From NCBI RefSeq assembly GCF_003970865.1, contig NZ_RXLZ01000007.1, positions 40,451-104,450 on the forward strand: a stretch of 64,000 bases of DNA, in the 5' to 3' direction. Positions 43,226-53,282 of the stretch are shown here, piece after piece (within the stretch, counting starts at the first letter, position 1; every line of letters begins with the position of its first letter). Source of the stretch: Stenotrophomonas maltophilia. GTDB taxonomy: Bacteria > Pseudomonadota > Gammaproteobacteria > Xanthomonadales > Xanthomonadaceae. The translations under genes and the position numbers were made by a program. The notes under the pieces were generated by a model, which saw nothing but the letters and a program-made list of their open reading frames with translations, did not search any database and was not told the origin of the DNA.

Positions 43226-44316
43226 GCGCGCCTATCGGTGAAGTGCTGGCGCTGGTGCGCCCGGATCTGCAGGCGTTCGCCGGCTACAGCTCGGCGCGCA
43301 GCGCAGCGGTGCAGGGCGAGGTCTGGTTGAACGCCAATGAATCGGCCTGGGCCAATCCAGCTGACGTTGCGGGCAGCAGCCGCCGTTACCCGGAGCCGCA
43401 GCCGTTTGCGCTGCGCGAGGGCCTGGCTGGGCTATATGGCGTAACGCCGCAGCAGCTGCTGGTGGGCCGCGGCAGCGACGAAGCGATTGATCTGCTGGTG
43501 CGTGCCCTGTGCGTGCCGGGCCGCGATGGCGTGCTGGTCACTTCGCCGGTATTCGGCATGTATGCGGTCTGCGCGCGCCTGCAGGGTGCGCCGCTGATCG
43601 ACGTGCCGCTGGTGGACGGCGAGGAGGGCCTGCGCGTCGACCTCGACGCGATCATCCACACGGCACAGGCGCAGGGCGCCAAGCTGGTGTTCCTGTGCGC
43701 GCCGTCTAATCCCGCCGGCAGCGATCTCGGCCTGGCCGAAATCGAACGCGTGGCCACCGCGCTGCGCGGGCAGGCACTGGTGGTGGTCGATGAGGCCTAC
43801 GTGGAGTACGCGCAGCGTCCGTCGGCAACCACGTTGCTGGCCGCGCACGCCAACCTGGCGGTGCTGCGCACGCTGTCGAAGGCACACGCGCTCGCGGCCG
43901 CTCGCATTGGAACGCTGATCGCCGCCCCGGAACTGATTGCCGTGCTGCGCCGTTGCCAGGCGCCGTATCCGGTGCCGACTCCGTGTGCCGAGCTGGCCGT
44001 GCAGGCCCTGCAGCCGGCCGCGCTGGAACGCACCGCCGAGCGCGTGGCGACCGTCATCGCCGAGCGCGACCGCCTGTTCGCCGTTTTACCCGGCCTGCCC
44101 GGCGTTCGTCGCGTGTACCGCTCGTCCGGCAACTACCTGCTGGTCCGCTTTTCCGATGCGCAGGCCGCGTTCGATACGCTGCTGGCCGCCGGCGTGGTGG
44201 TGCGCGACCAGCGCGCTGCACCACAGCTGGGCGATGCGCTGCGCATCAGTATCGGCAGCCCCGAAGAGAATGACCGCGTGCTTGTGGCCCTGTCGGCGCG
44301 GAGGGCCGCAGCATGA
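43222..44316 (+). CDS. hisC: Histidinol-phosphate aminotransferase
   Basis: A 364-residue class I/II PLP aminotransferase converting imidazole-acetol phosphate to histidinol phosphate. Conserved segments are [14 protein letters not shown] at the N-terminus, [48 protein letters not shown], and [15 protein letters not shown] with the PLP lysine. It overlaps hisD and hisB by four bases each. Confidence 0.96.
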   Translation: MSAPIGEVLALVRPDLQAFAGYSSARSAAVQGEVWLNANESAWANPADVAGSSRRYPEPQPFALREGLAGLYGVTPQQLLVGRGSDEAIDLLVRALCVPGRDGVLVTSPVFGMYAVCARLQGAPLIDVPLVDGEEGLRVDLDAIIHTAQAQGAKLVFLCAPSNPAGSDLGLAEIERVATALRGQALVVVDEAYVEYAQRPSATTLLAAHANLAVLRTLSKAHALAAARIGTLIAAPELIAVLRRCQAPYPVPTPCAELAVQALQPAALERTAERVATVIAERDRLFAVLPGLPGVRRVYRSSGNYLLVRFSDAQAAFDTLLAAGVVVRDQRAAPQLGDALRISIGSPEENDRVLVALSARRAAA

Positions 44317-45386
44317 CCCCGATCCTGTTCATCGACCGCGACGGCACCCTCATCGAGGAGCCGGCCGACTTCCAGATCGACGCCTACGAGAAGCTGCGTT
44401 TCGTGCCGCAGGTGATCCCGGCGCTGCTGAAGCTGCGGGATGCCGGCTACCAGTTTGTCATCGTCACCAACCAGGACGGCCTGGGCAGCGACAGCTACCC
44501 GCGTGCCAGCTTTGACGGTCCCAATGATCTGATGCTGCAGATCTTCGAAAGCCAGGGCATCACCTTCCGTGACGTGCTGATCGATTGCAGTTGGCCGCAG
44601 GACAACGCGCCCACGCGCAAGCCGGGCATCGGCCTGATGACCGCCTACCTGCAGGACCGCAGCATCGACTGGGCGCGTTCGGGCATGGTTGGGGATCGCA
44701 TCACCGACCTGCAGTTCGCCGACAACCTCAACATCCGTGGTTTCCAGCTGCGCACCGAGCAGTTTGGCGGCGAGTGGGACTGGCCGGGCATCGCCCACGC
44801 GCTGGCCGACGCGCCGCGTACCGCCGTGGTCCAGCGCAATACGAAAGAGACGAAGATCCGCGTTGAACTGGATCTGGACCGTGCCGGTGATGCGCGCATC
44901 GCCACCGGCCTGCCGTTCTTCGACCACATGCTGGAGCAGATCGGCAAGCACGGCGGCTTCGCGCTGGACATCCAGGCCGAGGGTGACCTGCACATCGACG
45001 AGCACCACACCATCGAGGACACCGGGCTGGCCCTGGGCCAGGCCCTGCGTGAGGCGCTGGGCGACAAGCGCGGCATTGGCCGCTACGGCTTCACCCTGCC
45101 CATGGACGAGACGCTGGCCAGCGCCGCACTGGATTTCAGTGGCCGCCCGTACTTCGTGTTCGAGGGCGAGTTCAAGCGTGAACGGGTGGGCGATATGCCG
45201 ACCGAGCTGGTGCCGCATTTCTTCCGTTCGCTGTGCGATGCCAGCGGCCTGAACCTCAACCTGCAGGTACGCGGCGACAACGATCACCACAAGGTCGAGG
45301 CCTGCTTCAAGGCACTCGCGCGTGCGCTGCGTCCGGCGCTGGCCCGGCAGGGCACCGCGCTGCCTTCCACCAAGGGGGCGCTGTGA
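44313..45386 (+). CDS. hisB: Bifunctional histidinol-phosphatase/imidazoleglycerol-phosphate dehydratase
   Basis: A 357-residue fusion. The N-terminal HAD phosphatase ([21 protein letters not shown]9 and D11) removes phosphate from histidinol phosphate. The dehydratase starts near residue 168 ([20 protein letters not shown]) and carries the metal-binding histidine motifs [33 protein letters not shown] and [20 protein letters not shown]. The fused form is typical of gamma-proteobacteria. It lies in the overlapping his operon between hisC and hisH. Confidence 0.97.
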   Translation: MTPILFIDRDGTLIEEPADFQIDAYEKLRFVPQVIPALLKLRDAGYQFVIVTNQDGLGSDSYPRASFDGPNDLMLQIFESQGITFRDVLIDCSWPQDNAPTRKPGIGLMTAYLQDRSIDWARSGMVGDRITDLQFADNLNIRGFQLRTEQFGGEWDWPGIAHALADAPRTAVVQRNTKETKIRVELDLDRAGDARIATGLPFFDHMLEQIGKHGGFALDIQAEGDLHIDEHHTIEDTGLALGQALREALGDKRGIGRYGFTLPMDETLASAALDFSGRPYFVFEGEFKRERVGDMPTELVPHFFRSLCDASGLNLNLQVRGDNDHHKVEACFKALARALRPALARQGTALPSTKGAL

Positions 45387-45985
45387 GCGACGTCGCGCTG
45401 ATCGATGCCGGCGGTGCCAATCTGGGCTCGGTGCGCTATGCACTGGAGCGCCTGGGCGCAACGGTGCGGCTGGTGCGTGATGCCGACGGCCTGGTCGGCG
45501 CGCAGCGGGTGATCCTGCCCGGCGTCGGCGCGGCCGGTCCCGGTATGCAGCGCCTGCACGCGCAGGGCCTGGTGGAACCGCTGCAGCGACTGGAGGTGCC
45601 GCTGATGGGCATCTGCCTCGGCATGCAGCTGCTGTTCGAGCGCTCCGAGGAGGCGGGTGTTGAGACACTGGGCCTGATTCCCGGCGTGGTGCGCAAGCTG
45701 GTGCCGGCCTGCGGCATCCGCGTGCCGCACATGGGCTGGAACCGCCTGCTGCCGCTGCGCGAATCACTGCTGCTGCGCGGTGTGCCGGAGCGTGCCAGCG
45801 CCTACTTCGTGCACAGCTACGCGGCGCCCCTCAATACCTACACCGTCGCTGCCTGTGACCACGGCGGCCTGTTCACCGCCGTGGTGGAGCAGGGGCGCTA
45901 CTACGGCGCACAGTTCCACCCCGAGCGCTCCGGCGAGACCGGCTCGCTGATGCTGCGCAATTTCCTCGAGGGCACTGCTGCATGA
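45383..45985 (+). CDS. hisH: Imidazole glycerol phosphate synthase, glutaminase subunit
   Basis: A 200-residue class I glutamine amidotransferase supplying ammonia to HisF. The nucleophile elbow is [11 protein letters not shown] and the His/Glu pair is in [13 protein letters not shown]; the oxyanion segment [15 protein letters not shown] is near residue 45. The start is a GTG overlapping the hisB stop (GTGA). It overlaps hisA by four bases and should complex with HisF. Confidence 0.96.
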   Translation: MSDVALIDAGGANLGSVRYALERLGATVRLVRDADGLVGAQRVILPGVGAAGPGMQRLHAQGLVEPLQRLEVPLMGICLGMQLLFERSEEAGVETLGLIPGVVRKLVPACGIRVPHMGWNRLLPLRESLLLRGVPERASAYFVHSYAAPLNTYTVAACDHGGLFTAVVEQGRYYGAQFHPERSGETGSLMLRNFLEGTAA

Positions 45986-46716
45986 GTTTCATCGTCTACC
46001 CCGCGCTGGATATCCGTGATGGCCGCGTGGTGCGGCTGCGCCAGGGCGACTACGCGCAGGAAACCTCCTATGGCGACGATCCGTTGCCGCGCGCGCAGGC
46101 CTTCGCCGCGCAGGGTGCGCAGTGGATGCATCTGGTCGATCTGGACGCTGCGCGCGCCGGTGGCTACACGCTGGCGCCGCTACTGTCGTCGATCCGCGCG
46201 CAGACATCGCTGCAGGTGCAGACCGGCGGCGGCGTGCGTGGCCGCGACGATGTGGCGCGCATTCTCGACGCCGGCGCGGGCCGCGTGGTGGTCGGTTCGC
46301 TGGCGGTGCGTCGCCCCGATGAAGTGGTCGGCTGGCTGGAGGAATTCGGCGCCGAGCGCATCACGATTGCGCTGGACGCGCGCCAGGACGCACAGGGGCA
46401 GTGGCAACTGCCGGTGCACGGCTGGACCGAGAACGCCGGGGTGACCCTGGATGACCTGGCCCAGCGCTACGCGCGCGCCGGCATGCGCCACCTGCTGTGC
46501 ACCGACATTGCCCGTGACGGCATGCTGGCTGGGCCCAATATCGGCCTCTATCGGCACCTGTCGGGCTTGCTGCCGGGCGTGGCGGTGCAGGCCTCCGGTG
46601 GCATCCGTGACGTGGCCGATGTAGCCGAGGCGCGTGCCGCTGGCTGCGGTGGTGCGATCCTCGGCAAGGCGCTGCTGGAGCAGCGCATGGATCTTGGGGA
46701 GGCACTGGCATGTTGA
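45982..46716 (+). CDS. hisA: ProFAR isomerase (phosphoribosylformimino-AICAR-P isomerase)
   Basis: A 244-residue TIM barrel catalysing the Amadori rearrangement in histidine synthesis. It starts [20 protein letters not shown], with the catalytic aspartate in YPALDIRDG and the second in [15 protein letters not shown] near residue 175. The phosphate-binding ends [15 protein letters not shown] and [20 protein letters not shown] are present. It overlaps hisF by seven bases. Confidence 0.96.
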   Translation: MSFIVYPALDIRDGRVVRLRQGDYAQETSYGDDPLPRAQAFAAQGAQWMHLVDLDAARAGGYTLAPLLSSIRAQTSLQVQTGGGVRGRDDVARILDAGAGRVVVGSLAVRRPDEVVGWLEEFGAERITIALDARQDAQGQWQLPVHGWTENAGVTLDDLAQRYARAGMRHLLCTDIARDGMLAGPNIGLYRHLSGLLPGVAVQASGGIRDVADVAEARAAGCGGAILGKALLEQRMDLGEALAC

Positions 46717-47486
46717 GCCGTCGCATCATTCCGTGCCTGGACGTGCGCGATGGCCGCGTGGTCAAGGGTGTGCGCTTTCGCGACCACGTCGACATGGGCG
46801 ACATCGCCGAGCTGGCCCAGCGCTATCGCGACCAGGGTGCCGACGAACTGGTGTTCTATGACATCGGTGCAAGCCCCGAGGCGCGTTCGGTCGACGTTGC
46901 CTGGATCGAGCGCATCGCGCGGCTGATCGATATCCCGTTCTGCGTGGCCGGTGGCATCGACAGCGTGGAAACCGCACGTCGTGTGTTGTTCTCCGGTGCC
47001 GACAAAGTATCGATCAATTCGCCCGCGCTGGGCTGTCCCGAACTGATCACTGAACTGGCCGACGAGTTCGGCGTGCAATGCGTGGTGGTCGGTGTCGATT
47101 CCGTGCGTGAGGCTGATGGCCAGTGGCGGGTGCGGCGTTTCAGTGGAGACCCGGACAAGACCCAGGCGGTGCCGCTGCGTACCCTGGACTGGATTGTCGA
47201 GGCGCAACGGCGGGGCGCTGGTGAGATCGTGCTGAACTGCATGGACAGTGATGGCGTACGCCGTGGCTACGATGTCGTGCAGCTGCAGCAGGCACGAGCA
47301 CTGTGCCAGGTGCCACTGATCGCCTCAGGCGGTGCAGGTGCGATGGAGCACTTCGCCGAAGCCTTCGACCAGGCCGACGTCGACGGCGCGCTGGCCGCCA
47401 GCGTGTTCCACAGCGGCGCGATCGCCATTCCGGAATTGAAGCGCTACCTGCGCGGACAGCAGATCGAGGTGCGGGATGTCTATTGA
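46710..47486 (+). CDS. hisF: Imidazole glycerol phosphate synthase, cyclase subunit
   Basis: A 258-residue TIM barrel using HisH-derived ammonia to form imidazole glycerol phosphate and AICAR. It begins [20 protein letters not shown] (catalytic D11). The second aspartate is in [15 protein letters not shown], and phosphate loops [15 protein letters not shown] and [16 protein letters not shown] are visible. It overlaps hisA by seven and hisI by eleven bases. Confidence 0.97.
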   Translation: MLSRRIIPCLDVRDGRVVKGVRFRDHVDMGDIAELAQRYRDQGADELVFYDIGASPEARSVDVAWIERIARLIDIPFCVAGGIDSVETARRVLFSGADKVSINSPALGCPELITELADEFGVQCVVVGVDSVREADGQWRVRRFSGDPDKTQAVPLRTLDWIVEAQRRGAGEIVLNCMDSDGVRRGYDVVQLQQARALCQVPLIASGGAGAMEHFAEAFDQADVDGALAASVFHSGAIAIPELKRYLRGQQIEVRDVY

Positions 47487-48096
47487 AATCAGGCCGTCAT
47501 TGGACGCATTGCAGGCGCTGGACTGGGGCAAGGGCGACGGCCTGCTGCCGGCGGTGGTGCAGGATACCGATACCCTGCAGGTACTGATGCTGGGCTATGT
47601 GAGTGCCGAATCGCTGGCGGCCACGCTGGCCATCGGCCACATGACCTTCTTCAGCCGCAGCAAGCAGCGGTTGTGGACCAAGGGCGAGCAGTCCGGCAAC
47701 GTGCTGGTGGTGCAGTCGATCAGTGTCGACTGCGATGCCGATACGCTGCTGGTGATGGCACGCCCGGCGGGGCCAACCTGCCACACCGGTGCGGAGAGCT
47801 GTTTCGACCAGGCGCCGAAGGACTTCCTGGGCGGGCTGGGCCAGCTGGTGGCAATGCGCGAGGCGCAGCGTCCGCCAGGCAGCTATACGACCAGCCTGTT
47901 CGAGGGTGGCATCCGCCGCATCGCGCAGAAGGTGGGCGAGGAGGGCGTGGAGACCGCCCTGGCGGCGGTGGCCCAGGATGATGAGGCGCTGCTGGGCGAG
48001 GCCTCGGACCTGCTGTACCACCTGCTGGTGCTGCTGCGCGCGCGCGGCTTGTCGCTGGATGACGCGCGCGCGGTGCTGGAAAAGCGCCATCGTTGA
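47476..48096 (+). CDS. hisI: Bifunctional PR-AMP cyclohydrolase/PR-ATP pyrophosphohydrolase
   Basis: A 206-residue HisIE fusion catalysing the second and third steps of histidine synthesis. The cyclohydrolase half has [38 protein letters not shown] and the metal site [12 protein letters not shown]. The pyrophosphohydrolase half (from about residue 110) has [20 protein letters not shown] and [19 protein letters not shown]. It is the last gene of the his operon and is followed within ten bases by a perfect 9-bp hairpin. Confidence 0.96.
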   Translation: MSIEIRPSLDALQALDWGKGDGLLPAVVQDTDTLQVLMLGYVSAESLAATLAIGHMTFFSRSKQRLWTKGEQSGNVLVVQSISVDCDADTLLVMARPAGPTCHTGAESCFDQAPKDFLGGLGQLVAMREAQRPPGSYTTSLFEGGIRRIAQKVGEEGVETALAAVAQDDEALLGEASDLLYHLLVLLRARGLSLDDARAVLEKRHR

Positions 48097-48103
48097 AGGA
48101 GGC

Positions 48104-48162
48104 GTGCGGACCAACGGTCCGCACCCACCTCCGCAATGCAGCCGAGCATGGCTCGGCTCTAC
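48104..48162. repeat. Hairpin plus SMAG element after hisI
   Basis: A perfect 9-bp stem (48104-48112 with 48116-48124, loop AAC) is followed by a GTAG-type palindrome in reverse orientation at 48140-48162 (arms AGCCGAGC/GCTCGGCT). Without a T-run it is not a classical terminator, but the pair probably ends or stabilises the his transcript. Confidence 0.7.
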
Positions 48163-48194
48163 AATAGGCGGTCTTCTTCTTTCCCGGACCGCCC

Positions 48195-49784
48195 ATGAAA
48201 CTGCCTGCCGCCTGGCTGTGCTGCCTGTTGCTGACCTCGCCGGCCTGGGCCGCGGACACCGTGGTCACCGGCAAGGTCTATCTGGAGCGCGACGGCAAAC
48301 CCGGCCGCGGTGCGACCGATCCGGGCCTGGCCGGGGTGCAGGTTTCCAACGGCGAGACCATCGTCAAGACCGCCGCCGATGGCAGCTACAGCCTGCCGGT
48401 GCGCGACGGACAGACCGTGTTCGTGATCAAGCCCGATGCGTATTCGTTCCCGAAGGCGGCGGACGGCCTGCCTTCGTTCTGGCGCCACTATCGCCCGAAC
48501 GGCTCGCCGGCACTGAAGTACGGCGGCATCGCCGCGACCAGCGACGTCACCCGCAACTGGGATTTCGCCCTGCAGTCGGATCGCCACGACAGTCGCCGCG
48601 GCTTCCAGATGCTGGTGTTCACCGACTCCCAGACCGCGAGCCTGAAGGACATCGGCTACTACCAGCAGTCGATCGTGGCGCCGCTGGTCGGCCAGTCCAG
48701 GGCGCGCATGGGCACCACCCTGGGTGACATCGTCAACGATGACTTGACTCTCTACCCGGCGATCAACAAGGTCACCACCGGACTTGGCGTGCCGTGGTTC
48801 CATGTGCCGGGCAACCACGACCTCGACTTCGATGCCGCCAGCGATGAGCATTCGCTGGAGAGCTGGCGCAACATCTACGGCCCGGATACCTACGCGGTGG
48901 AAGAGGGTGGCGCCAGTTTCGTGTTCCTGGACGACGTGGTGTACGACCCCAAGGCCAAGCCGAAGTACATCGGCGGCCTGCGCGAAGACCAGTTCACTTT
49001 CCTCGCCAGCTACCTGAAGGGTCTGCACAGGGACCGCCTGCTGGTGCTGGGCATGCACATCCCGCTGTTCGACGCCGCACCGGGTCGCGAGACCTTCCGC
49101 CACGCTGATCGCCAGCGCCTGTTCGATCTGCTGAAGGACTTCCGCAACGTGCTGGTGCTCAGCGGCCACAGCCACACCCAGCAGCACGTCTACCACGGCA
49201 AGGCCGAGGGCTGGAATGGCGACAAGCCGCTGCACGAATACAACGTCGGCGCCAACTGCGGTGCGTTCTGGTCGGGGGTGAAGAATGCCGCCGGCGTGCC
49301 GGACAGCACCATGAGCGATGGCACCCCGAAGGGCTATGCGTTGCTCGACGTGGCCGGCAATGGCAGCTACAAACTGCAGTACCGCGTGGCCGGAAAACCG
49401 GCCAGCGAGCAGATCGGCCTGCATGCGCCGAAGGTGCTGCGCCAGGGGGCCTACCCGGCGTGGGGCATCTATGCCAACGTCTACATGGGTGAGGACGCCA
49501 GCGTGGTCGAGTACCGCGTCGATGGTGGCGCCTGGCAGCCGATGAAGCAGGTCAGCCAGCCCGATCCGCGCCTGATGGTGGAGAACGTGGCTGACGATCT
49601 GGCTGACAGCCTGCGTGGCTACGACCGCTCGCCGGAGGCCACCGCATCGCCGCACCTGTGGCGTGGCGCGCTGCCGACCGATCTGGCCGTGGGCAGCCAC
49701 AAGGTTGAGGTGCGCTCCACCCAGCCTGACGGCGCGGTGTTCACCGCCAGCACCAGCTACAGCCTGCAGACTGCCCAGCCCTGA
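48195..49784 (+). CDS. Secreted calcineurin-like metallophosphoesterase
   Basis: A 529-residue exported protein with a signal peptide (WLCCLLLTSPAWAAD). An N-terminal carboxypeptidase-regulatory/SdrD-like beta domain (VVTGKVYLERDGKPGRGATD, then AGVQVSNGETIVKTAADGSY) is followed by the metallophosphatase core: FTDSQTAS, WFHVPGNHDLDFD (the GNHD block), and VLVLSGHSHTQQHVYHG (the GHxH block). The first D-x-H motif is modified to TDSQT. A beta-rich C-terminal calcineurin-associated domain ends the protein. The likely location is periplasmic or surface, hydrolysing a phosphoester that is not identified. Confidence 0.85.
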   Translation: MKLPAAWLCCLLLTSPAWAADTVVTGKVYLERDGKPGRGATDPGLAGVQVSNGETIVKTAADGSYSLPVRDGQTVFVIKPDAYSFPKAADGLPSFWRHYRPNGSPALKYGGIAATSDVTRNWDFALQSDRHDSRRGFQMLVFTDSQTASLKDIGYYQQSIVAPLVGQSRARMGTTLGDIVNDDLTLYPAINKVTTGLGVPWFHVPGNHDLDFDAASDEHSLESWRNIYGPDTYAVEEGGASFVFLDDVVYDPKAKPKYIGGLREDQFTFLASYLKGLHRDRLLVLGMHIPLFDAAPGRETFRHADRQRLFDLLKDFRNVLVLSGHSHTQQHVYHGKAEGWNGDKPLHEYNVGANCGAFWSGVKNAAGVPDSTMSDGTPKGYALLDVAGNGSYKLQYRVAGKPASEQIGLHAPKVLRQGAYPAWGIYANVYMGEDASVVEYRVDGGAWQPMKQVSQPDPRLMVENVADDLADSLRGYDRSPEATASPHLWRGALPTDLAVGSHKVEVRSTQPDGAVFTASTSYSLQTAQP

Positions 49785-49819
49785 CCCCGCGCACCACCGC
49801 TCCAGCGAAAGGACCCCGC

Positions 49820-50104
49820 ATGGATATCCGCTTCATGGCCGGCACCACGCCGGTGACCCTCAGCCGCCATTGGTTCACCGGCGCGATGCTGCTGCAGAGC
49901 GCCACCGAAAAGGTCTGGGTGCAGCACCCGCTGCATCCGGGCACCCACTTCTCGTTCTCGCTGGTACAGTCGTGGCTGCGCCACATCGCCGGCCATGAAG
50001 TGCTGGTCGAGCGCACCCGGCCGCTGCTGTTCGCCGGCTTCCGCCCGCAGCGGCTGCGCGTGCTGGTGGATGGCGTGCAGGTGGCCGAACAGGAAGGCAT
50101 GTAG
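49820..50104 (+). CDS. Small hypothetical protein
   Basis: A 94-residue protein starting MDIRFMAGTTPVTLSRHWFT, rich in aromatic residues and histidines (HPLHPGTHFSFSLVQSWLRH), with a predicted mixed alpha/beta fold and no signal peptide. AAAGGAC lies shortly before the ATG. It sits 35 bases after the phosphoesterase gene and before glucokinase, probably transcribed with the former. I do not recognise a family. Confidence 0.6.
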   Translation: MDIRFMAGTTPVTLSRHWFTGAMLLQSATEKVWVQHPLHPGTHFSFSLVQSWLRHIAGHEVLVERTRPLLFAGFRPQRLRVLVDGVQVAEQEGM

Positions 50105-50164
50105 GCCAACCTGAACCATCGGCGCGCTAGGCAAAGCCGCCCCGATGCCTGAGAATCGGGGCGA

Positions 50165-50178
50165 TTCAATCGATCCAA
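50165..50178 (+). promoter_or_regulatory. ATCGAT-centred palindrome before glucokinase
   Basis: TTCAATCGATCCAA sits ten bases before the glucokinase GTG, overlapping the place where the ribosome-binding site or transcription start should be. It matches the consensus TTGRATCGATCYAA also seen before both TonB-dependent receptors, a LacI-family style operator. Confidence 0.55.
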
Positions 50179-50188
50179 GCAGGCCAGC

Positions 50189-51211
50189 GTGACCATCGCA
50201 GCAGCGTCCCCGGTTTCCTCCGACTCCGCCCGCGGCGGTCTTCCGCGCCGTCTGGTCGTTGCCGATGTCGGCGGCACCTTTGCCCGCCTCGCCCTGGCTG
50301 AAACCCAACACGGCCAGGCGCCGCTGCTGGGCAGCCACCGCACCTATGCCTGCGCGGAGCACCCCAGCCTGGCGGCGATCCTGGCCGATTTCAGCGCAGG
50401 CCTTGGCCAGCCGGTGCAGACCGCGGTGGTGGCCATCGCCGGCCTGCTTGATGGCGATGTGCTGATCAATTCCAACCTGCCGTGGACGGTCTCGCTGTCG
50501 GCCACCCGCGCGCAGTCCGGGCTGCGAGAGCTGCAGCTGATCAATGATTTCGAGGCGGTGGCACTGGCCATCCCGTACCTGCAGGCCGATACGCTGGTGC
50601 CGTTGAACGGCGATGCTGATCCAACGCAGACGTTCCCGGCGCTGGTGCTGGGCGCCGGTACCGGCCTGGGCGCCGCACTGCGCTTTGCCGACGGCGAGCG
50701 CCCGGTGCTGGCCAGCGAGATCGGCCATGCCGCGCTCGGCGCCGGCAACACACTGGAGCTGCAGGTGCTGGGCAAGCTGCTGCAGCGCTGGCCGCACGTG
50801 GACAATGAGCGTGTGCTGTCGGGCAGCGGCCTGATGAACCTGTACCCGTGCCTGTGCGAGCTGCGCGGCGCCACCCCGGTGTGGACCAGCACCGAAGCAC
50901 TGATCGGTGCCGCCCGCAGCGGTGAGGACGCGTTGGCGGTGGAGACGCTGCAGGTGTTCTGTGCCTGGCTGGGCAGCCTGGCCGGTGACGCGGCGATCGC
51001 CGTCGGTGCGCGCTCGGTGTACCTGGCAGGCGGTATTTCCGCGCATGTGCAGGATTTCCTGGCCGATGGCCGCTTCCGTGAGCGCTTCCTCAACAAGGGC
51101 GTGCTGACCGAGGTGCTGCGTCAGGTACCGGTGTGGCGCGTGGAGCATGGCCAGCTGGGCGTGCTCGGTGCAGCGGTCTGGCACGCCGCACGGCAGCCCA
51201 CGCACGACTGA
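50189..51211 (+). CDS. glk: Glucokinase
   Basis: A 340-residue Glk-family kinase phosphorylating glucose with ATP. The phosphate-1 loop is VVADVGGTFARLALAETQ (from residue 22), the sugar site contains NSNLPWTVS and LQLINDFEAVALAIPYL, and the phosphate-2/adenosine region has LVLGAGTGLGAALRF and the SEIGHAALGAGNTLE segment. The start is a GTG at 50189. The ATCGAT palindrome directly upstream suggests sugar-responsive repression together with the TonB receptors further right. Confidence 0.92.
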   Translation: MTIAAASPVSSDSARGGLPRRLVVADVGGTFARLALAETQHGQAPLLGSHRTYACAEHPSLAAILADFSAGLGQPVQTAVVAIAGLLDGDVLINSNLPWTVSLSATRAQSGLRELQLINDFEAVALAIPYLQADTLVPLNGDADPTQTFPALVLGAGTGLGAALRFADGERPVLASEIGHAALGAGNTLELQVLGKLLQRWPHVDNERVLSGSGLMNLYPCLCELRGATPVWTSTEALIGAARSGEDALAVETLQVFCAWLGSLAGDAAIAVGARSVYLAGGISAHVQDFLADGRFRERFLNKGVLTEVLRQVPVWRVEHGQLGVLGAAVWHAARQPTHD

Positions 51212-51262
51212 TCGGCACGGCCGGCATCGGGCCGGCCGCGCATTGCAGACTGGGAGGGAAAG

Positions 51263-52261
51263 ATGGTGGATCGCAGGCAGTTCCTTCAGGCCGGCGCACT
51301 GGCCGCAGGCATCGCAGCATTACCGGGCGTGCAGGCGCGCACGCAGGTTGGGGCCAAAGTGGTTTCGACCTGGGACTTCGGCGTGCCGGCCAACCAGGCC
51401 GCGTGGAAGGTGCTGGCGCAGGGTGGCAGCGCACTGGATGCAGTCGAAGCCGGTGCACGCTGGGCCGAGAGCGAGCTGTGCAACCCTACCGTCGGCCATT
51501 GCGGTAATCCGGATCGCGACGGCGTGCTGAGCCTGGACGCGAGCATCATGGACGGCGATGGCCGCTGTGGTGCGGTGGCCGCGCTGGTCGACATCCTGCA
51601 TCCGGTGTCGGTGGCCCGCAAAGTGATGGAGAACAGCCCGCATGTGCTGCTGGTGGGCGAGGGCGCGCAGCAGTTCGCGGTGCAGCAGGGTTTCGAGCGC
51701 AAGCACCTGCTGACGCCGCAGGCCGAAGCGGCCTGGCGCGAGTGGCTGAAGACCGAGAAGTACCAGCCGCAGATCAATGCCGAGCGCCGTGGCATTCCCG
51801 GCAACAGCGACAACCACGACACCATCGGCATGCTGGCACTGGATGCCAAGGGCCACCTGGCCGGTGCCTGCACCACCAGCGGCATGGCCTGGAAACTGCA
51901 CGGCCGGGTCGGCGACAGCCCGATCATCGGTGCCGGGCTGTATGTCGACAACGAAGTGGGCGCGGCCACCGCCTCGGGCGTGGGTGAGGAAATGATCCGC
52001 AACGCCGCCTCGTTCCTGGTAGTCGAGCTGATGCGCCAGGGGCGTTCGCCGGCGCAGGCCTGCCGCGAAGCCATCGACCGCGTGGTGCGCAAGCGCCCGG
52101 AAGCGAGCAGGACACTGCAGGTCTGCTTCCTGGCCATGAACAAGCAGGGCGAGGTGGGCGCCTACGCGCTGCATCGTGGCTTTGTGTACGCCGTGTGCGA
52201 TGGGCAGCGCCAGGATGACCTGCGCGATTCGCCGTCGATCTATACGAGCACCCAGGCGTGA
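51263..52261 (+). CDS. Tat-exported N4-(beta-N-acetylglucosaminyl)-L-asparaginase-type hydrolase
   Basis: A 332-residue Ntn-hydrolase of the glycosylasparaginase/isoaspartyl peptidase family. A twin-arginine signal (VDRRQFLQAGALAAGIAALP) predicts export folded. The autoproteolysis site is HDTIGMLALDAKGHLAGA, where T191 (in DT) would become the nucleophile. The downstream TTSGMAWKLHGRVGDSPIIG, with its Arg and GDSP, binds the aspartate moiety. It would remove GlcNAc-linked asparagine from glycopeptides, fitting a glycan-scavenging neighbourhood with glucokinase. It overlaps cutC by four bases. Confidence 0.9.
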   Translation: MVDRRQFLQAGALAAGIAALPGVQARTQVGAKVVSTWDFGVPANQAAWKVLAQGGSALDAVEAGARWAESELCNPTVGHCGNPDRDGVLSLDASIMDGDGRCGAVAALVDILHPVSVARKVMENSPHVLLVGEGAQQFAVQQGFERKHLLTPQAEAAWREWLKTEKYQPQINAERRGIPGNSDNHDTIGMLALDAKGHLAGACTTSGMAWKLHGRVGDSPIIGAGLYVDNEVGAATASGVGEEMIRNAASFLVVELMRQGRSPAQACREAIDRVVRKRPEASRTLQVCFLAMNKQGEVGAYALHRGFVYAVCDGQRQDDLRDSPSIYTSTQA

Positions 52262-52992
52262 GCGCGCGGCTGACCCTGGAAATTGCCAGCAACTCGCTGG
52301 CCTCGGCGCTGGCCGCCCAGGCCGGCGGCGCCGACCGCATCGAGCTGTTCGACAACCTGGCCGAGGGCGGTACCACGCCGTCGTTCGCCAGCATCGCGAT
52401 TGCCCGCGAACGCCTGTCGATTCCGCTGTTCGTGCTGGTGCGGCCACGCCCGGGCGACTTCCACTACGACGCGCTGGAAACCGAACTGATGCTGCGTGAT
52501 ATCGCGCAGTGCCGTGCGCTGGGTTGCGATGGCGTGGTGATCGGTGCGCTGGATGTACAGGGCGGCATCGATATGGCGCTGTGCCGTGAACTGATGCAGG
52601 CCGCCGGGCCGTTGCAGGTGACCTTCCATCGCGCCTTCGACGCCGCCCGTGATCTGCCGACGGCGCTGGAGCAGGTGATCGGGCTGGGTTGCCAGCGCGT
52701 GCTGACCTCGGGCGGCCAGGTCAGCGCCGAGGCCGGTGCCGATGTGCTGGCGGGACTGGTTACCCAGGCGGCAGGGCGCATCAGTGTGATGGCCGGCGCG
52801 GGGCTGGGCCCGGCCAATATCGCCACCGTCGCACGACGGAGCGGCTGTACTGAACTGCACGCCTCGGCCAAGGGCCTGCGGCGCTCGGCCATGCAGTTCC
52901 AGAACCCGGCGCTGCGCGGTTTGGACCCGGACTGGAGCCAGACCGCCACCGCGACCGTGGCCGCACTACGGCAGGCGCTGGACGACGCGTAG
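52258..52992 (+). CDS. cutC: CutC-family protein
   Basis: A 244-residue TIM-barrel protein of the CutC family, historically linked to copper tolerance, though its enzymatic role is unresolved. Family segments are LASALAAQAGGADRIELFDN, LFVLVRPRPGDFHYDALE and LTSGGQVSAEAGADVLAGLV. The start is a GTG overlapping the preceding gene's stop (GTGA), so it is co-translated with the glycosylasparaginase gene, a pairing that suggests a metabolic rather than copper function. A SMAG pair follows. Confidence 0.9.
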   Translation: MSARLTLEIASNSLASALAAQAGGADRIELFDNLAEGGTTPSFASIAIARERLSIPLFVLVRPRPGDFHYDALETELMLRDIAQCRALGCDGVVIGALDVQGGIDMALCRELMQAAGPLQVTFHRAFDAARDLPTALEQVIGLGCQRVLTSGGQVSAEAGADVLAGLVTQAAGRISVMAGAGLGPANIATVARRSGCTELHASAKGLRRSAMQFQNPALRGLDPDWSQTATATVAALRQALDDA

Positions 52993-53007
52993 TAACCCAC
53001 TTCTTCT

Positions 53008-53077
53008 GTAGAGCCGAGCCTACGCTCGGCTGCTCTTCGCGACGAACAACAACAGCCGAGCGCAGGCTCGGCTCTAC
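53008..53077. repeat. Inverted pair of SMAG elements
   Basis: A GTAGAGCCGAGC-type palindrome at 53008-53031 and an inverted relative at 53054-53077, each a hairpin with AGCCGAG/CTCGGCT arms, lie just after cutC. The two together can form a longer stem and may end the transcript. Confidence 0.8.
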
Positions 53078-53127
53078 AACGACCCGCTGACGGCCGCACG
53101 CGAGTACGCGGACAAATCCGTTCCGCG

Positions 53128-53146
53128 CACGATTGTCGCGATCGTG
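53128..53146. promoter_or_regulatory. CACGAT-N7-ATCGTG dyad upstream of the first TonB receptor
   Basis: CACGAT (53128-53133) and ATCGTG (53141-53146) are exact complements around TGTCGCG, about 260 bases before the receptor start. It is a possible regulator site. Nothing else recognisable lies between the SMAG pair and the ATCGAT palindromes. Confidence 0.25.
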
Positions 53147-53282
53147 ACATTCACGTGTGCGCTGTTCTCTCAGCGATGTTTCGCAACCCTTTGATTGTTC
53201 TTGATACCTGCGGCCGATAACGGCATTGCGTAGCGTGTTGCTGCGCCGCCGCATGCCGCGCGTGGTTCAGCTGTGCTTTAGT

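Noticed and set aside
48159..49700. A 513-codon minus-strand frame over the phosphoesterase gene
   Set aside because: The sense strand has a signal peptide plus GNHD and GHxH phosphoesterase blocks; the antisense product is compositionally odd and motif-free.
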